Part shown: one piece after another, positions 1 through 10,570 of the stretch
How the letters are laid out: the number at the start of each line of letters is the position of its first letter
How positions within the stretch are numbered: the first letter of the stretch is position 1
NCBI GenBank assembly: GCA_011032825.1
Contig: JAADJZ010000029.1
Coordinates: 496,001 to 560,000, forward strand
DNA from: Massariosphaeria phaeospora
Lineage: Eukaryota > Ascomycota > Dothideomycetes > Pleosporales
Length of the DNA stretch: 64,000 nt
Direction of reading: 5' to 3'
Translations under genes and position numbers: made by a program
Notes under the pieces: generated by a model
Database searches by the model: none
Told to the model about the DNA's origin: nothing
The model's input: only the letters and a program-made list of their open reading frames with translations

Positions 1-77
1 TCGCATTACCAGCGACACGCAACCACACCCGCTTGCAGCATAAAGTTGCGATCATCCCTCGCAAAGTAGATCTCGCT

Positions 78-1777
78 ATGGCCTCCTACCTCAATGACCC
101 AAACCCCAAGAAACGCCAGCGCCACCAGTCCGAGCCTGGAGAACCAAGTGCATCCTCCCTGTACTTTCTAGCAGCCCTATCCCACTAACATTACGACAGC
201 GAAACGTCGACATATCAGCGAAGCCAAAGTGCAGAAGCCGCTCCGTAATAGTGTTCGACTGAACATTGCGTCGGGCGAGCTTTCTCAGCAGCAGCAGCAG
301 CAGCAGCAGCATCCTTTTGTTACAAAGAAGGTAAGTTATGGCATTCTCTAAATTCTACCAACTTAGCTGAGTTTCGCCTCAGCCCAAACAGCGAAAACGG
401 TCACACGAAGCCTTCCGCTCGTCTGCCAGCGTTCCGACCGAGCCGTACTCGAAAAGGCTGCGATTATCCGCCGACCCCGCCGCTACAAAACTTGCTGATC
501 AAGAGACCCGGATCAGAGGTGATATTAAGACGGCGATCGATCATTGGCGAAAAGTAGGGTTTTGGCCTAAACAGTATTTCGAGCCGGATACAATGAGCCA
601 CCTGCTTCTACGAAAGAGGTCGGCGCGTTCCTCAGGTCGCAAACGATCAGAGCCGGGTTCCCTCGCGGGTAGCTCAATCACGCCGAGCGATCAGAAGCCT
701 AGAGAGGAGAAAAGCGCCCTGTATCAGAATCCTCGATACAAAGCTCTTCTCGAAACAAAGGGTAGTTACATGGACAAGTCACAGCTTGACGTGACACACA
801 AAAGTAAAGGATTGTGCCGGACTTTACTGGAGAGGGAGCAGGTCACTCCGGATAACACATTGTTTCAAGACGACGTTTTTGATAGGGCTTGTCGAAAACT
901 ACAGGATAAAAACGAAGCGAGAGTGGTTCAAGATGTTGCCCGATTAATTGTCCCTTCTGCCGAAACTCTAGCTACCTTTGGCGCCAAAGAGCTGGAGGTT
1001 CTGGTTGAAAGTGTCAACGAAGGTTGGAGCAACTCCGTCCCATTGACCGGGACTCGCCCGCAGCCCGACTACTCAGTCGGGTTCAAAAGAGAGGCATTCT
1101 CCGAGGAACAGCGCGGGAAGCTTGGCCCCTTCATTGGTGACTTCATCGCTGGCGACCAGTCATACTTCATGGCAACATACTACATGTACTTCCCGTTTCT
1201 TACGTGCGAAGCAAAGTGTGGCGCTGCGGCTCTCGACATCGCCGACCGACAAAATGCGCACAGCATGACACTCGCTGTCAGAGCCGTTGTCGAGCTCTTC
1301 CGGCTTGTCCAACGCGAGAAGGAAATCAACCGGGAAATCCTTGCCTTTTCTGTCTCGCATGACCATCGTTCAGTCCGGATATACGGCCACTACGCTGTTG
1401 TTGACGGGCCTAAAACAGCCTTTTACCGTCACCCTATTCGCGACTTTAGTTTCCAGGAACTAGACGGAAAAGAGAAATGGACAACGTATAAATTTACTAA
1501 AAGCGTTTACGATATGTGGATGCCCACCCACTTTGCGCGACTCTGCTCAGCTATTGATGAATTGCCCTCCGGGGTGAATTTTGATGTCCCGCCACTTCAA
1601 CAAGATACTGGGCTTTCGCAAGACTTAAGTTCAAATCACCTTTCAGAATCTTTCATGGGATCGGTGATTCAGACAGGGGATGATAACAGCCAGTCAGGTA
1701 CCCCGGTCACTACTCCAGACACCTCCTTCGCTCAGCCAGGAGCCTCCAAAAGGCAGAAGGGGAAGAAAACAAGTTAA
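78..1777 (+). CDS. DUF7924-type protein, three exons, about 529 aa
   Basis: I assemble three exons: 78-160, 219-330 and 383-1777. The introns are 58 nt (161-218, branch CTAAC) and 52 nt (331-382, donor GTAAGT), and the frame is kept across both. Exon 3 is open well upstream of its first ATG (593), which supports the longer model. The N-terminal ~135 residues are basic and disordered, with KKRQR and KQRKR clusters (possible nuclear signals) and eight glutamines. The C-terminal half resembles the fungal DUF7924 domain: PDYSVGF (about residues 293-299), LTCEAKCG (about 338-345), then a RQNAHSM helix. The spacing D...ExK...Q is that of PD-(D/E)XK nuclease folds, so a nuclease-like or DNA-binding role is possible; this is inference. 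The tail is Ser/Thr/Gln-rich and ends basic. There are no premature stops and codon use is normal. Function unknown. Confidence 0.85.
286..309 (+). repeat. (CAG)8 microsatellite coding for polyglutamine
   Basis: Eight uninterrupted CAG codons lie in exon 2 of the DUF7924-type gene and encode eight glutamines. A tract of this kind is prone to slippage and length change between strains. On the minus strand it reads as leucines, which is a shadow frame. Confidence 0.95.
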
Positions 1778-2862
1778 TCTTCTTAATGACATTCTTCTGT
1801 TGGTGTACAATAGACCACTTCTACATAGCTTTCCCTAGCATCAATAAATTTGTTACCTTCGTAAAGGTGTAGAGCATGCAGCGTCAGTACCCAATTCCTA
1901 CGCGCTCTCAGCTTCTCTAGCCATGGCGGCGGCAGCGTATTAAATTATTGACATCAGCGCACCTGGTATGCTCATTGGTAAGTATGTTCTCTAACTGAAT
2001 ACTCACTAGTTTTTAGCTACACGGTCCGGGAGCCCGATGTGAAGGGCTTCCTGAGCGGGCGGAAGATGCCGACTGCGACTGCAACTGTGTCGCTGTCGCT
2101 ATCGGGTTCATCTGCAATAGCGGCAAGAGTCTCGCTGTTCGAGAGCTTGGGAATAGGATGAGTGTGTGGTTGCGTGACCGGGGGGTGAGCCCATCGAGCT
2201 CGTCAAGGGAGTCTGTGTCCGGCGAAGTAACTACATACGTGTCGGTGGCTAGTTGGCGCGATAGTGCCCGAATGGTCGTTGTTGTGCAATGACGATACCA
2301 GTTTGTTGTGGCCGTTGGTGCCATGTCGGCCAGCACGAAACGGCGGTGAGGCTTGGGACAAGCTCGACCACAGACTGCGATGTGTGGTGGGCGGCCACGG
2401 GAGCTGTGGTCTTTTGGAGAGGAGTGGGACGGGCTGGTGGCGGCTCGTCAGAGGCTGTGCATAGGCTGCCATACCGGTAACGCCAAACTAGAAATAGCGC
2501 ATCCTCAAGGACTAGAAACACTGAAACTTTACACCTCCCAATCGCCGCAGCGTACAGCGCGACAAACCTCCACCATCCTGCACCAGGCTACACCGTATTA
2601 AATCCGTTTTATCGTCGACTCGAAGCCCGTCTCATTGACGCCGAACGCCTCTTTCAGCTCATTAACACCAAGCCTACGGTCGCTGACTGGAAAGATTGAG
2701 TTCAAGGACGTTAATTCTGCCTATGATGCCCGGAAGGATGTCATTAAGAACGTCAGCTTAATCCTACTAACGAAGCCAGATATCCAGAAACATGGCGTTA
2801 TCACTTTACATGTAGGGTCTGTTCTAGTATAGGGAAATCGGCGTCTAACATCTGAGTGAAAA
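1778..2862. other. Intergenic, no supported gene
   Basis: GC-normal sequence of about 1.1 kb between the DUF7924-type gene and the membrane-protein fragment. Several short frames overlap on both strands around 2013-2520 without any domain I recognise. A stretch around 2600-2690 reads in one frame like a structured protein segment (NPFYRRLEARLIDAERLF), then stops. I read the interval as gene debris plus spacer. Confidence 0.5.
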
Positions 2863-3297
2863 GGTGATCCAAGCGGCCTGCCTTCACTAAAAACATTACT
2901 TCCCTCCCGACGAGGCTTTCCCATAACAAAGATACCCACTATTCCAGATATTGAAAGCAGAGTCCAAAGTGTTGCCACTCAAGTACAGAATGCTGCGTCT
3001 TCTATAGAGAGTAGCGCCCGGAGTCGTATATCTAGTGCTTTTGAAGATATCACAATACCGCGTATGATCTCAATCGGCACAAAAAGTGTATGCCTCGAGC
3101 AAGTCATTCAGACACTATATTGCCACAAGTTGCCCCTCAAACTCTCGGACCTCCTCCCGCCAGCTTTAGAAACGATTTTCCATCAGGAGATTCAAGACCT
3201 TCAAACTTTTCAGGATGCCTTATCCAATGCAACCTTTGGCACTATTTTCAGGTCACTTGTACTTGGACTTATCACCACTATACTTACAGTTGTAGCT
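2863..3297 (+). pseudogene. Truncated fragment of a fungal membrane-anchored protein of unknown function
   Basis: An open plus-strand frame runs from 2863; it continues to a stop at 3493-3495, but I trust only the part to about 3297. It contains a charged amphipathic stretch (IPDIESRVQSVATQ), then NISIGTKSVCLEQ-like and LPLKLSDLLPPALETI segments, and a hydrophobic helix (VLGLITTILTVVATL). That layout of coiled region, Cys-containing segment and C-terminal membrane helix resembles secreted or membrane proteins of plant-associated ascomycetes. No start codon with a signal peptide is visible, and two stops (2830, 2857) separate it from upstream open sequence. Beyond about 3298 the frame is the antisense of a DUF3435 exon, so the protein is cut there. 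Function unknown. Confidence 0.4.
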
Positions 3298-3648
3298 ACA
3301 TTAAAGGTGCTCTGTTCTACATCCTTGAGGCTGCGAATCTTCATGAGCTCGATATCCTTGAAAGTAAGTGCTACTATAGCTGCAGGTCTTGTGGCTGTAG
3401 TCGCGGACATGATAAGGGGGAGGGAGATAAAGACGCGGATAAGGCCATACAGGGCTCTCCTGTCGTCGATCCACAATGCATCAAGGATGGAGTAAAGGTC
3501 CTGAACGTACATGGCACTTTTTTCCTTCTGTGAATTGTCGAGGCCTAACGTCGGAAGCCACTGTCGAAACGTTAGTTGGCGGCCACAGGAGGGTGGACCA
3601 AGTAGGGAAAACGTACGTTGCAGATGTCATCTAGGATGTTTGGGGCCA
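3298..3648 (-). pseudogene. DUF3435 ('FluG-domain') recombinase-like gene, 3' part
   Basis: This is the downstream half of the minus-strand gene whose 5' part is 9768-10570. From 3648 it reads MAPNILDDICN to 3617, then a 56-nt intron (3561-3616; donor GTACGT, branch CTAAC, acceptor ACAG), then WLPTLGLDNSQKEKS and MYVQDLYSILDALWIDD to about 3298. The segment TATRPAAIVALTFKDIEL matches the position of tyrosine-recombinase box I, with Arg as the first catalytic residue (family knowledge). The later boxes (HxxR and Tyr) are missing because similarity ends at about 3298, where an unrelated plus-strand fragment begins. The gene cannot be functional: it is split by 6.1 kb of pogo DNA and truncated. 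FluG-like DUF3435 proteins are abundant in ascomycetes; some DUF3435 members are the captains of Starship elements. Confidence 0.75.
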
Positions 3649-3748
3649 TACAGTGCCCGTGCGCCGGATGAGCCGGTACAGCCGATGAGCCACCCCGCAT
3701 CAAAACATATGCATTATCCCAACTTTAACGCGTCGCATCTCTACTAAC

Positions 3749-5634
3749 ATGAACTTAATCAAAGCTGCGATTAAAGCAATTAAATTGCGTAAAGCTAGCA
3801 CATTTTTCTTTTACTACAAAGTTGCGCAATAGTTTAGTGTTAATTGCACTACACTATTGCAACGGCATAAAAGCAAAACGCAGTTTTATACAGCTGCATT
3901 AAAACAACAGCAACTACTTAACTTACAACAAAAGCAAGAACTTGTAAAGTACATAAAAAAATGCACAAAGCAAAGCTTGCTACTAACAAAAGAAATAGTA
4001 CAAAATTTCGCTAGCGCAGTTGCAAAACAAAAAGTTTTACATGCGTAGGTTTCGCGCTTTTTGCATCGCTATAAAGCCGAGCTTACTACTAAATAAAGCG
4101 CTAAAATTAATTGCAATCGTTACTAAGCTAACTTACATAAAAAATACAATTTATACTTTTAACTACTACATAGAAAAATGCAGAAGTACAACGTTAAAGC
4201 GCGCAACACTTATAATATAAATAAAAAAAGCTTTTTTGTTAGCATTACTACACGCTTAAAACGCGTTTTTTTAAAGTAGTTTAGTAAGCAAAACTGCGTA
4301 CAGCGGCTATACAAGATAGCAATAGAAAATAGATTACGCTTTTAGCTTGTGTTTGCGCTAATAGTAAAGCGCTACTGCTTACTTTTATTTACAAAAAAAA
4401 AGCTAGCTTGCAATCAAGCTAGGTTAACAACGTTGAAGCTAAAAAACACTAAGTATTTATAGCCAACTCAACTTTAGAATAAACGAATAACGATATTAAA
4501 TTAGCCTAGCTTAAGCAGCTGTTTAAGCGCTACACAAAGCAAAAAGCGCGCTAGCAATAGCGCTTTTTTTTTGTTAACAGCTATAGCAGCTACTTTACGC
4601 GCAAGTTTATAAACTTTTGCAACGCTAATAAAATTCTACTAGCTATTTTTTTTCTTTATTTAACTTACACTTTACAGCTGCTTAATGTAGTGTTGTTTTT
4701 TTTTCTTTTAAATTACTACTTGCAAGAATTTAACTGCTACCTACACTAATCGCAAGAGCTTATTAGCGTTAAAAAAAGCAACTTTTTTCTAATATTTTAG
4801 TTAGCGTAGAGTACTACAATAAAAAGAGAAATTATACAAAAAAGTTTTAAAGCTACAAGCGTGTAGCTAATAGATGCAAAAGTTATACTCAAACGCTTTA
4901 ACACTACTACTTTAAATAAAAATAAAAATATAGAACTGCAAAAGCTTAGTAATAGAAATAGTTAAAATAATATACAAAAAATTCTAGACGCTGCGGTTCT
5001 AGATAAAGCAAAAGATAAAGCTAAACGCTTTGCTAAAACATTACACTTTTTACAAGTTTAAAACAAGCTACTTTACTACAAAAACAATAGCTTTCGCGTA
5101 GCACTTACTACTAAACGAAAGCATAAAAAAAAAAGTAAAGTCTTAGACTTATAGCAGCGCGAGGAGTACTATAGCAGCGCTGTACTATAAAGTTCTTGCA
5201 AAATCCAAAAAGCTTAAGTGCGCAAAATAGTCAAACAACACAAAGAAAAGCAAAAAAAACTCTAAAAAACTTACTAAAAAGAGCTTAAAGCTGCAGCTAC
5301 ACTATACAAAAAGTAGATAGCAGAAAAAGCAAAAGCGCTGCAACAAATTGCGAAGAAGCGTGCTAATAAAAAGCAAAAAGCGAAAGCTGCAAAGCTAGCT
5401 GCTGCGCGCGCGCTTAAAAAGTAGCAACGCAATGCTGCAACTTTACAAAAATCTTGCAATATACTAAACAAAAACAAGCAAGCAGTTTTACGCAGCGCTG
5501 TAGTAAAATCTACAAAAAAGCGTTGTGCTGTAAGTACTACAAGTAGTGTTAATGCTACATCTTTGCTACTGCAGCTTCTACCTAAAACTACTACGCAAAG
5601 CCGCTAAATTAAAGTACTACAAAAATTTAAATAG
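3749..5634 (+). pseudogene. pogo-A transposase, inactivated
   Basis: From ATG 3749 the frame reads MNLIKAAIKAIKLRKAS, followed by the helix-turn-helix region and a CENP-B-like DNA-binding segment (QNFASAVAKQKV, about 3990-4040). Around 4130-4220 fragments of NTYNINKKSFF mark the start of the DDE domain. The C-terminus (about 5260-5634) is a Lys/Ala-rich coiled region ending with TTTQSR and KVLQKFK, like the RGRxIKLPxKF tail of fungal pogo transposases. Stops (mostly TAG) occur throughout and the total length is not a multiple of three, so there is at least one indel. No function remains. Confidence 0.8.
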
Positions 5635-5709
5635 TGTAAAAAATGCGCAAGCTTCTATATAGTAATACACTAAAAATTTTTATAATAGTTAAATTAATAT
5701 GTAGCTATA

Positions 5710-7571
5710 ACGTTATCTACTACCAAGCAGCGCACTTTACTAAGCAGCGCACTCTACTAAAATCGTACTAAAAGCACTAGTACTATTACAATGCAGCTAC
5801 TACTATCTACTATATCAACTAGTAATAAAGCTAAAATAACTATTGCTATTTGAGCTACGAGATTCAACGCGTTTTTTTTTTAACGAGCTGCTGCGCGAGC
5901 TTATCTAGTGCCTAAAAAAACTTTTAACTATTAAAACTACGAACGACGCTTACGACGCGATTGTAAGCTTAACTGCAAGAATTTTACGCTACTTAAAGAG
6001 AACGCGATAGTAGAGCGTATACTTAACCTAGATTCAAAAGAGTTTCTACTATCGAAGAGTTTACTGCGAGATATAGCCAACAACTTGCGTACCTACTAAA
6101 GGCTTAAGCTAGTTAGCAACAACTAGCTAGACTAGTTTATAAAGCAAAAGAAAAAGCTTAAAACGCGTTAGACTCGATTTTACAATAATTAAAGAAAGAA
6201 ACAAAAAAATCTTAAAGTTATAAACGCGTAGTTTAAGCTTGTAGCTAACGTAAAAGCGAAGCATAGCATCCTAGATAAAAACACCTACAACTTTAATAAA
6301 TCTAGTTTCATAATAAGCGTTATAGGCTTCTAGCTTGTTATTACAGCTTTAAAGAAACGTAAGAAACTTAAAATAGTTTAGCTAGGTAATCGCAAGTAGG
6401 TTACTGTTATTAGTTGCATTTGCGCAAGTAAGTAGGCGATTTTACTTTTATTATCTACGCTAGCATAGTTTACATTTCTACGTAGTACGAAAATGTTTCT
6501 ATACCTCGCAACTAGGTTCTTACTGTTAGTAAGAACAGCTAGACAAATAATAAGCTTGAAATTGCGTAGTTAAAGCACTTTAACGCGTTTACTGTGTCGC
6601 GTACTATAGAAAGTAGTAAGCTACTAATTTTAAACGGCTACAAAAGCTATAACTCGCTTGCTTTCTAGAATTACTATATAGAATATAAGATAATTACTTT
6701 GTGTATGCTTTTACACTTGTTGCACCTACTACAGCTCTTTAACGTTAGCTGCTTTTCGCCGTTAAAGCGCGCATACAGTACTAAGATTATAGTTTTAGCG
6801 CGTTGCTTTGTTACTTACATTGCTAAACTAGACTTTTTTACTACGTTTAAAACTGCCTATTTCAAAACGTTTATAGCGAAGAGCATTAAAAGAGCTTTTA
6901 AAAGTACTAAGCTTGTTCTACACAACCTAGATGCTGTAATATTAAAGCTTAATGTGCGTTTTTGTACACCTAATTAGCTGCCTTAGCAACCTACTGTTTA
7001 GGAGTCGCAAACACTAAGCAACGCGCGCAAGTTTAAAGCTCAATTTACTTTTATTCGCAGTAGAGTTAGGTTCTGCGTTAACTTATTACTAACTTCTATT
7101 GTTAAGTTGCTGCAGAAGCTTAAGAAAAGCGCGTTGATAGTAGCTTACAAACACGCATTGATAGTTAATAAAATTGCCTAGCTTCGCACTACTATTAAAG
7201 CTGCAACTAAGCGTAAAAGTCGTAAACAAAAGTACATCTAAAAAGAGAGTACGCTTACGATAAAAGCTAGAGCTAAGTTAGCTATTAAGAAAAGTAGTAG
7301 TAAGCAAGAAATAGTTGCGAAGAGGTTAAGTAGTAATAGTGTAGCAAGTGCAGCACTACGACAACGACGCTGTAAACGCTGCAGTAGAACAAAGCATAAT
7401 GCGCAAACCTGTAAAGTAGTTACTTCTAGTAATTTTAATACTAAATAATACTAGTTGATTTAGTATAATTCTGTATAATACAGTATAATCGTAATGTGTA
7501 CTATGTTTCTTAGTACGATTTTAGTAGAGTGCGCTGCTTAGTAGAGTGCGTTGCTTAGTAGTAAATAACGT
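5710..7571 (+). mobile_element. pogo-B: pogo/Fot-type element nested in pogo-A
   Basis: Inverted terminal repeats of about 59 bp: the left end begins ACGTTATCTACTACCAAGCA (5710) and the right end, in reverse complement, begins ACGTTATTTACTACTAAGCA. TA dinucleotides flank both ends (5708-5709 and 7572-7573). Within each terminal repeat an AAGCAGCGCACTCTACTAA-like motif occurs twice, which suggests transposase-binding subrepeats. Length 1862 bp, the usual size for Fot1/pogo elements. It lies beyond the pogo-A stop codon, so it did not break that reading frame. Confidence 0.88.
5850..7448 (+). pseudogene. pogo-B transposase, inactivated
   Basis: The best preserved part is 6699-6974, with SPLKRAYSTKI and LDAVILKLNVRFCTPN, which correspond to the end of the DDE domain of fungal pogo transposases (the usual motifs are SPLKRAYG and AVLSKLDVRLRTPTP). 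The C-terminus at about 7370-7430 has the zinc-knuckle-like pattern CKRCSRTKHNAQTC, diagnostic of this subfamily. A stop lies at 7446-7448. The N-terminal half is full of TAG and TAA codons, so the start cannot be fixed. Confidence 0.75.
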
Positions 7572-7653
7572 TACAGCTTTATTTTCGCAGTTGCTAATTT
7601 TAGTTAAAGTAGCTTATTAGCTGTACTAGCTTATCTAGCGCACGGGCACTATA

Positions 7654-9765
7654 CCGTGTTCGTGCGCGTAACAAGCTACGTCGCGTAACGAGCTACGAAC
7701 AACATGTTTACTACTATAAAAATAAAGTTATTGTAACAGCTATAATAGCTTTTTTAACAAGATTTTTTAGTAGAGAAACTCGTAATATGCTCGCAAACAA
7801 TCTACACTATTTATATTTGCGTAGAACGTTAATAGTGCAGCTACGAAAGTTAACTTTAGGTAGAGCAGCTAGTGCAGCTTTTAGCAACTCTCTAATAGCT
7901 GTAGTACCGCGCGCGCGTTTCTTAAGCTTACGCTTTGCTAAAAGCGCTATTAAAACTTTGCGCTTACTTATTTAAGCGGTTTTAAATGTTTTCTTAGTGT
8001 TTTGAGCTTTAATTCTAGCTGCGCAAGCAGCTGCCTATTCGGCCTTTAGCTAATTTCTTACTACTTTGGCTTTCTCTTTCGCTACGCGTTTTTTCTTAGC
8101 TTGTTGCTTTTAAAAAAGCTTAGCAGCAACTTGAAGCTCCTTTTTGTTCGCTTTTGCAAGCTGCTTTTTATGCTTTTAGTATTGTACTACTGCTTTACGT
8201 GCACGTGCTTTTTTAATCTTACGCAGTAACTAGAAAATAGCACTACTATAGTACTTTTCGCGCTGCTGCAAGTTAAAAAGTTTGCTGCGCTTCTTATGCT
8301 TTTTCTTAATAGTAAAAGCTTTTTTTAAGCCGTTGTTCTTATAGTGTAGCAGCTTATTTTGAGCTGCAAGTAAGTAAAGCGTTTGAGAAAGCGTTTTAGA
8401 GTTTTTTGCGGTAGTATTTTTTACTATAAAGCGTACGAGACGCTTTATGTAACGCTAGTTGCTTTCTTTAAGTACTAAAGAACCTACTTTACTTTCTCTA
8501 TGCTCGCTAGAGCTTTCTTTCTCAAAGCGTTTGAGTATAGTTTCTAGCTCTATAGGCTATATGCTAGTAGCTTTAAAAAACTTAAAAATCGTTTCTATTG
8601 TAAAGGCAAACTGCTAGGCACTCTAGAATAGTAGAAAGAAGTTTCTTTTCGTAACTAAAATAAGCTTTTAGCTCTTTTAAAAGTAGCTAGAGAGCTTTTT
8701 TAAGTAGCTACTTAAGAGAAACTTAAAGTAAACAACATTAAGTAGCTAAAGCGTGTAAGTAAAGTAAAAAGAAAATATAGCTAAAAGTATACAATAAAAG
8801 TTGCAGTAGTTGATAAAGTTCTTTGTAAAGTAACTGCTATAGCCGTTAAGTATAAAAAAACGCTAGTTTTTTTTGCAACGCGCTTTTTGCTTTGTACAGC
8901 AATTAAATACTTGCTTTAGCTACGCTAATCTAATGTCGTTGTTTGTTTATCTTAACGAAGATAAAGCTACAAAGACGTTGTGTTGCTTAGTTTTAATAGC
9001 AGCTACTTATAAAGCCTGCAGTAAGCTGTTCGCTAACTAGTAAATAAAGCTAAGCAAGAAAGCACTTCTATCTACGCAAATAGCTGCTAAAAAAGTAATT
9101 TACTTACGAAAGCTATTTTAAAAAGCTATAGTAACTTCTCTACGCTTTTACATCTAACGGCTAAACACTTGTTTAAAGTAGCTAAGTACACTAATTATAA
9201 AGCTTTTTTTATTTATATTGTATATATAGTAAAGCTTTAAGTTGTACTAAATAATTTTAGAGTGTAGTAGCTTAAAGTACGCTTTGTACTTGTTTTTAGA
9301 GTTAGCTTTGTAGCGTGTAGCGTCTATTCTAAAAGTGTATTTCAAAGTAAAGTGCTTATAGTTTCGGCTTAAAAAGCGCGTAACCTAGGCATTAGAGGCG
9401 CTCTTAGAGCAGATCTCAGAGGCGAAATTTCGTATTATTTCTCTTGTAGGTAGTAGCTCTTGCTTTGTTAAGCTTCTAATATACTCTACAAGCTCGTACT
9501 CTTGTTGTAGGCTGAAGAGTAGTTAATCGCGATGTTTGGCTTCCTGTGGGCGCTGACGACCTTGGTGTCTTTAAGTCAACGTAGTCTTTGGTACACCAAA
9601 CTAACGAGCAATTGCGCAGTACGAAAAGTGTTTTTCTAGTTTTAGCAAATTAATTGCTGCAATTGCATCATCAATTGGAGCCATAGTGGTAGAGTTACGA
9701 CGCGTTAAAGTTGGTGGCTTGTCTAGTGTTTTGATGTTCGTGGCCTGTTACGCGCACGGACACGG
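7654..9765 (-). mobile_element. pogo-C: pogo-type element abutting pogo-A
   Basis: The left end begins CCGTGTTCGTGCGCGTAACA; the right end in reverse complement begins CCGTGTCCGTGCGCGTAACA. Inverted repeats are about 30 bp. TA flanks both sides (7652-7653, shared with pogo-A, and 9766-9767). Length 2112 bp. It is a close relative of pogo-G at 59-61 kb: both contain the same sequence of Lys/Ala-rich C-terminal coding segments in minus orientation. It splits the DUF3435 gene together with pogo-A. Confidence 0.82.
7830..9690 (-). pseudogene. pogo-C transposase, inactivated
   Basis: Minus-strand coding is recognised by alignment to the better-preserved pogo-G copy (59317-61174). The N-terminal helix-turn-helix lies at about 9490-9690, the DDE core in the middle, and the Lys/Ala-rich tail at 7830-8320. 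Numerous stops and AT enrichment make it unreadable without the relative. It is not expressed as a protein in this form. Confidence 0.65.
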
Positions 9766-9767
9766 TA

Positions 9768-10570
9768 CGTTCACCAGCGAGGTGCCGATAGCAATTGCTG
9801 ATTCTCTTCCAGTAACTCTGCATTGCGCTTTGCTTCTTAATGCGAAAATGTTTCTTCCGCCAGCGTAGATAGGCTTTGAACGTTTTAGGTTTGCATGAAA
9901 GTAGCTGTGCCTCCGGTGACATCTTCGTCTTCTTTACGATCTTCGAGCAATACCTAATCGTGGTTGTACCGTTAGCAGAGTTAGGGAGGTTGATATGCAA
10001 GTCCTTGGTGGACTGAATGGCTTATTTCTCCTAGAATTGGCCTTCCCTCTTCCATAGTTTCTGCATATTACGTGTGTGTAAAGGTTTCGTCGGACCCTCA
10101 GCTTCACACTCAGCAATGTCCGCCATGATTACATCGCCTTCCGAGTCTAGCTCTGTGTCCGAAAGCCCCTCCTGTAGCTTGTCGTCGACATTTCCAAGCG
10201 CATTTGGTTCCAATAGGGATTCTGCTTCGGTGTTTGGAACCGAGTAGGTGACTAAGGACGAGATCGAGCTCTCCCGGTACGAGTCTGGGGTGGAGGATGG
10301 CTGGGATAGACGCAATGGATACGGATCTCGAACGCGAGTGCCATTCTTGAAGTGGGAGGAGGAAGCGGAGGTGGCGCCGGTTCGCTTCCTGCGAGCGGTT
10401 GGCTTTGTGGAGGGCATCGGAACGGCTGAAGCGGTAGATGCGCAGATGATGCTGAGAAGCGGGTGGAAGAGAGACGGGACAGGAGCAGGAGCGATTGTGC
10501 GAGCAAAGGGTGGGCGAGCCATTGCTTTAAGTAGCAGCGCACCGTCAGACAGGTTGACGAGCTGTGACAT
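9768..10570 (-). pseudogene. DUF3435 ('FluG-domain') recombinase-like gene, 5' part
   Basis: The minus-strand frame starts at ATG 10570 (MSQLVNLSDGALLLKAMARP). It reads a Pro/Ser-rich N-terminus, an acidic stretch (DTELDSEGDVIMADIAECE), then KAYLRWRKKHFRIKKQS and YWKRISNCYRHLAGER, the SAM-like/core-binding region typical of fungal FluG/DUF3435 proteins. Two in-frame stops lie just downstream of the acidic stretch (TAG 10031-10033 and TAA at about 10022-10024); they look like RIP products. The exon ends at the TA target (9766-9767). Rejoining it to 3648 keeps the frame through MAPNILDD, so pogo-A and pogo-C jointly split one exon. Family members act, or are thought to act, as DNA strand-exchange recombinases; many are uncharacterised. 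Confidence 0.75.

Larger units (their letters stand above)
3651..7651 (+). mobile_element. pogo-A: pogo/Fot-type DNA transposon (host of pogo-B)
   Basis: The left end is CAGTGCCCGTGCGCCGGATG after a TA (3649-3650). The right end reads, in reverse complement, TAGTGCCCGTGCGCTAGATA, so the ends form imperfect inverted repeats of about 44 bp; the differences are all C-to-T or G-to-A type. A TA follows at 7652-7653, giving the TA target duplication typical of the Tc1/mariner/pogo superfamily. Without the nested pogo-B the element is about 2.14 kb. The GC-rich left terminus against the AT-rich right terminus shows how unevenly mutation has hit. The insertion lies inside the DUF3435 gene. Confidence 0.85.

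Noticed and set aside
2013..2521. Several overlapping open frames of 60-107 codons on both strands
   Set aside because: They overlap in four frames, have Arg/Pro/Ser-rich shadow composition and no domain. The 107-codon minus frame could be the N-terminus of a lost gene, but nothing supports it.
3090..3533. 147-codon plus-strand frame
   Set aside because: Antisense or shifted relative to the DUF3435 exon and the membrane-protein fragment; no domain of its own.
5274..5477. 67-codon minus-strand frame rich in Ala and Phe
   Set aside because: It is the antisense of the Lys/Ala-rich tail of the pogo-A transposase.
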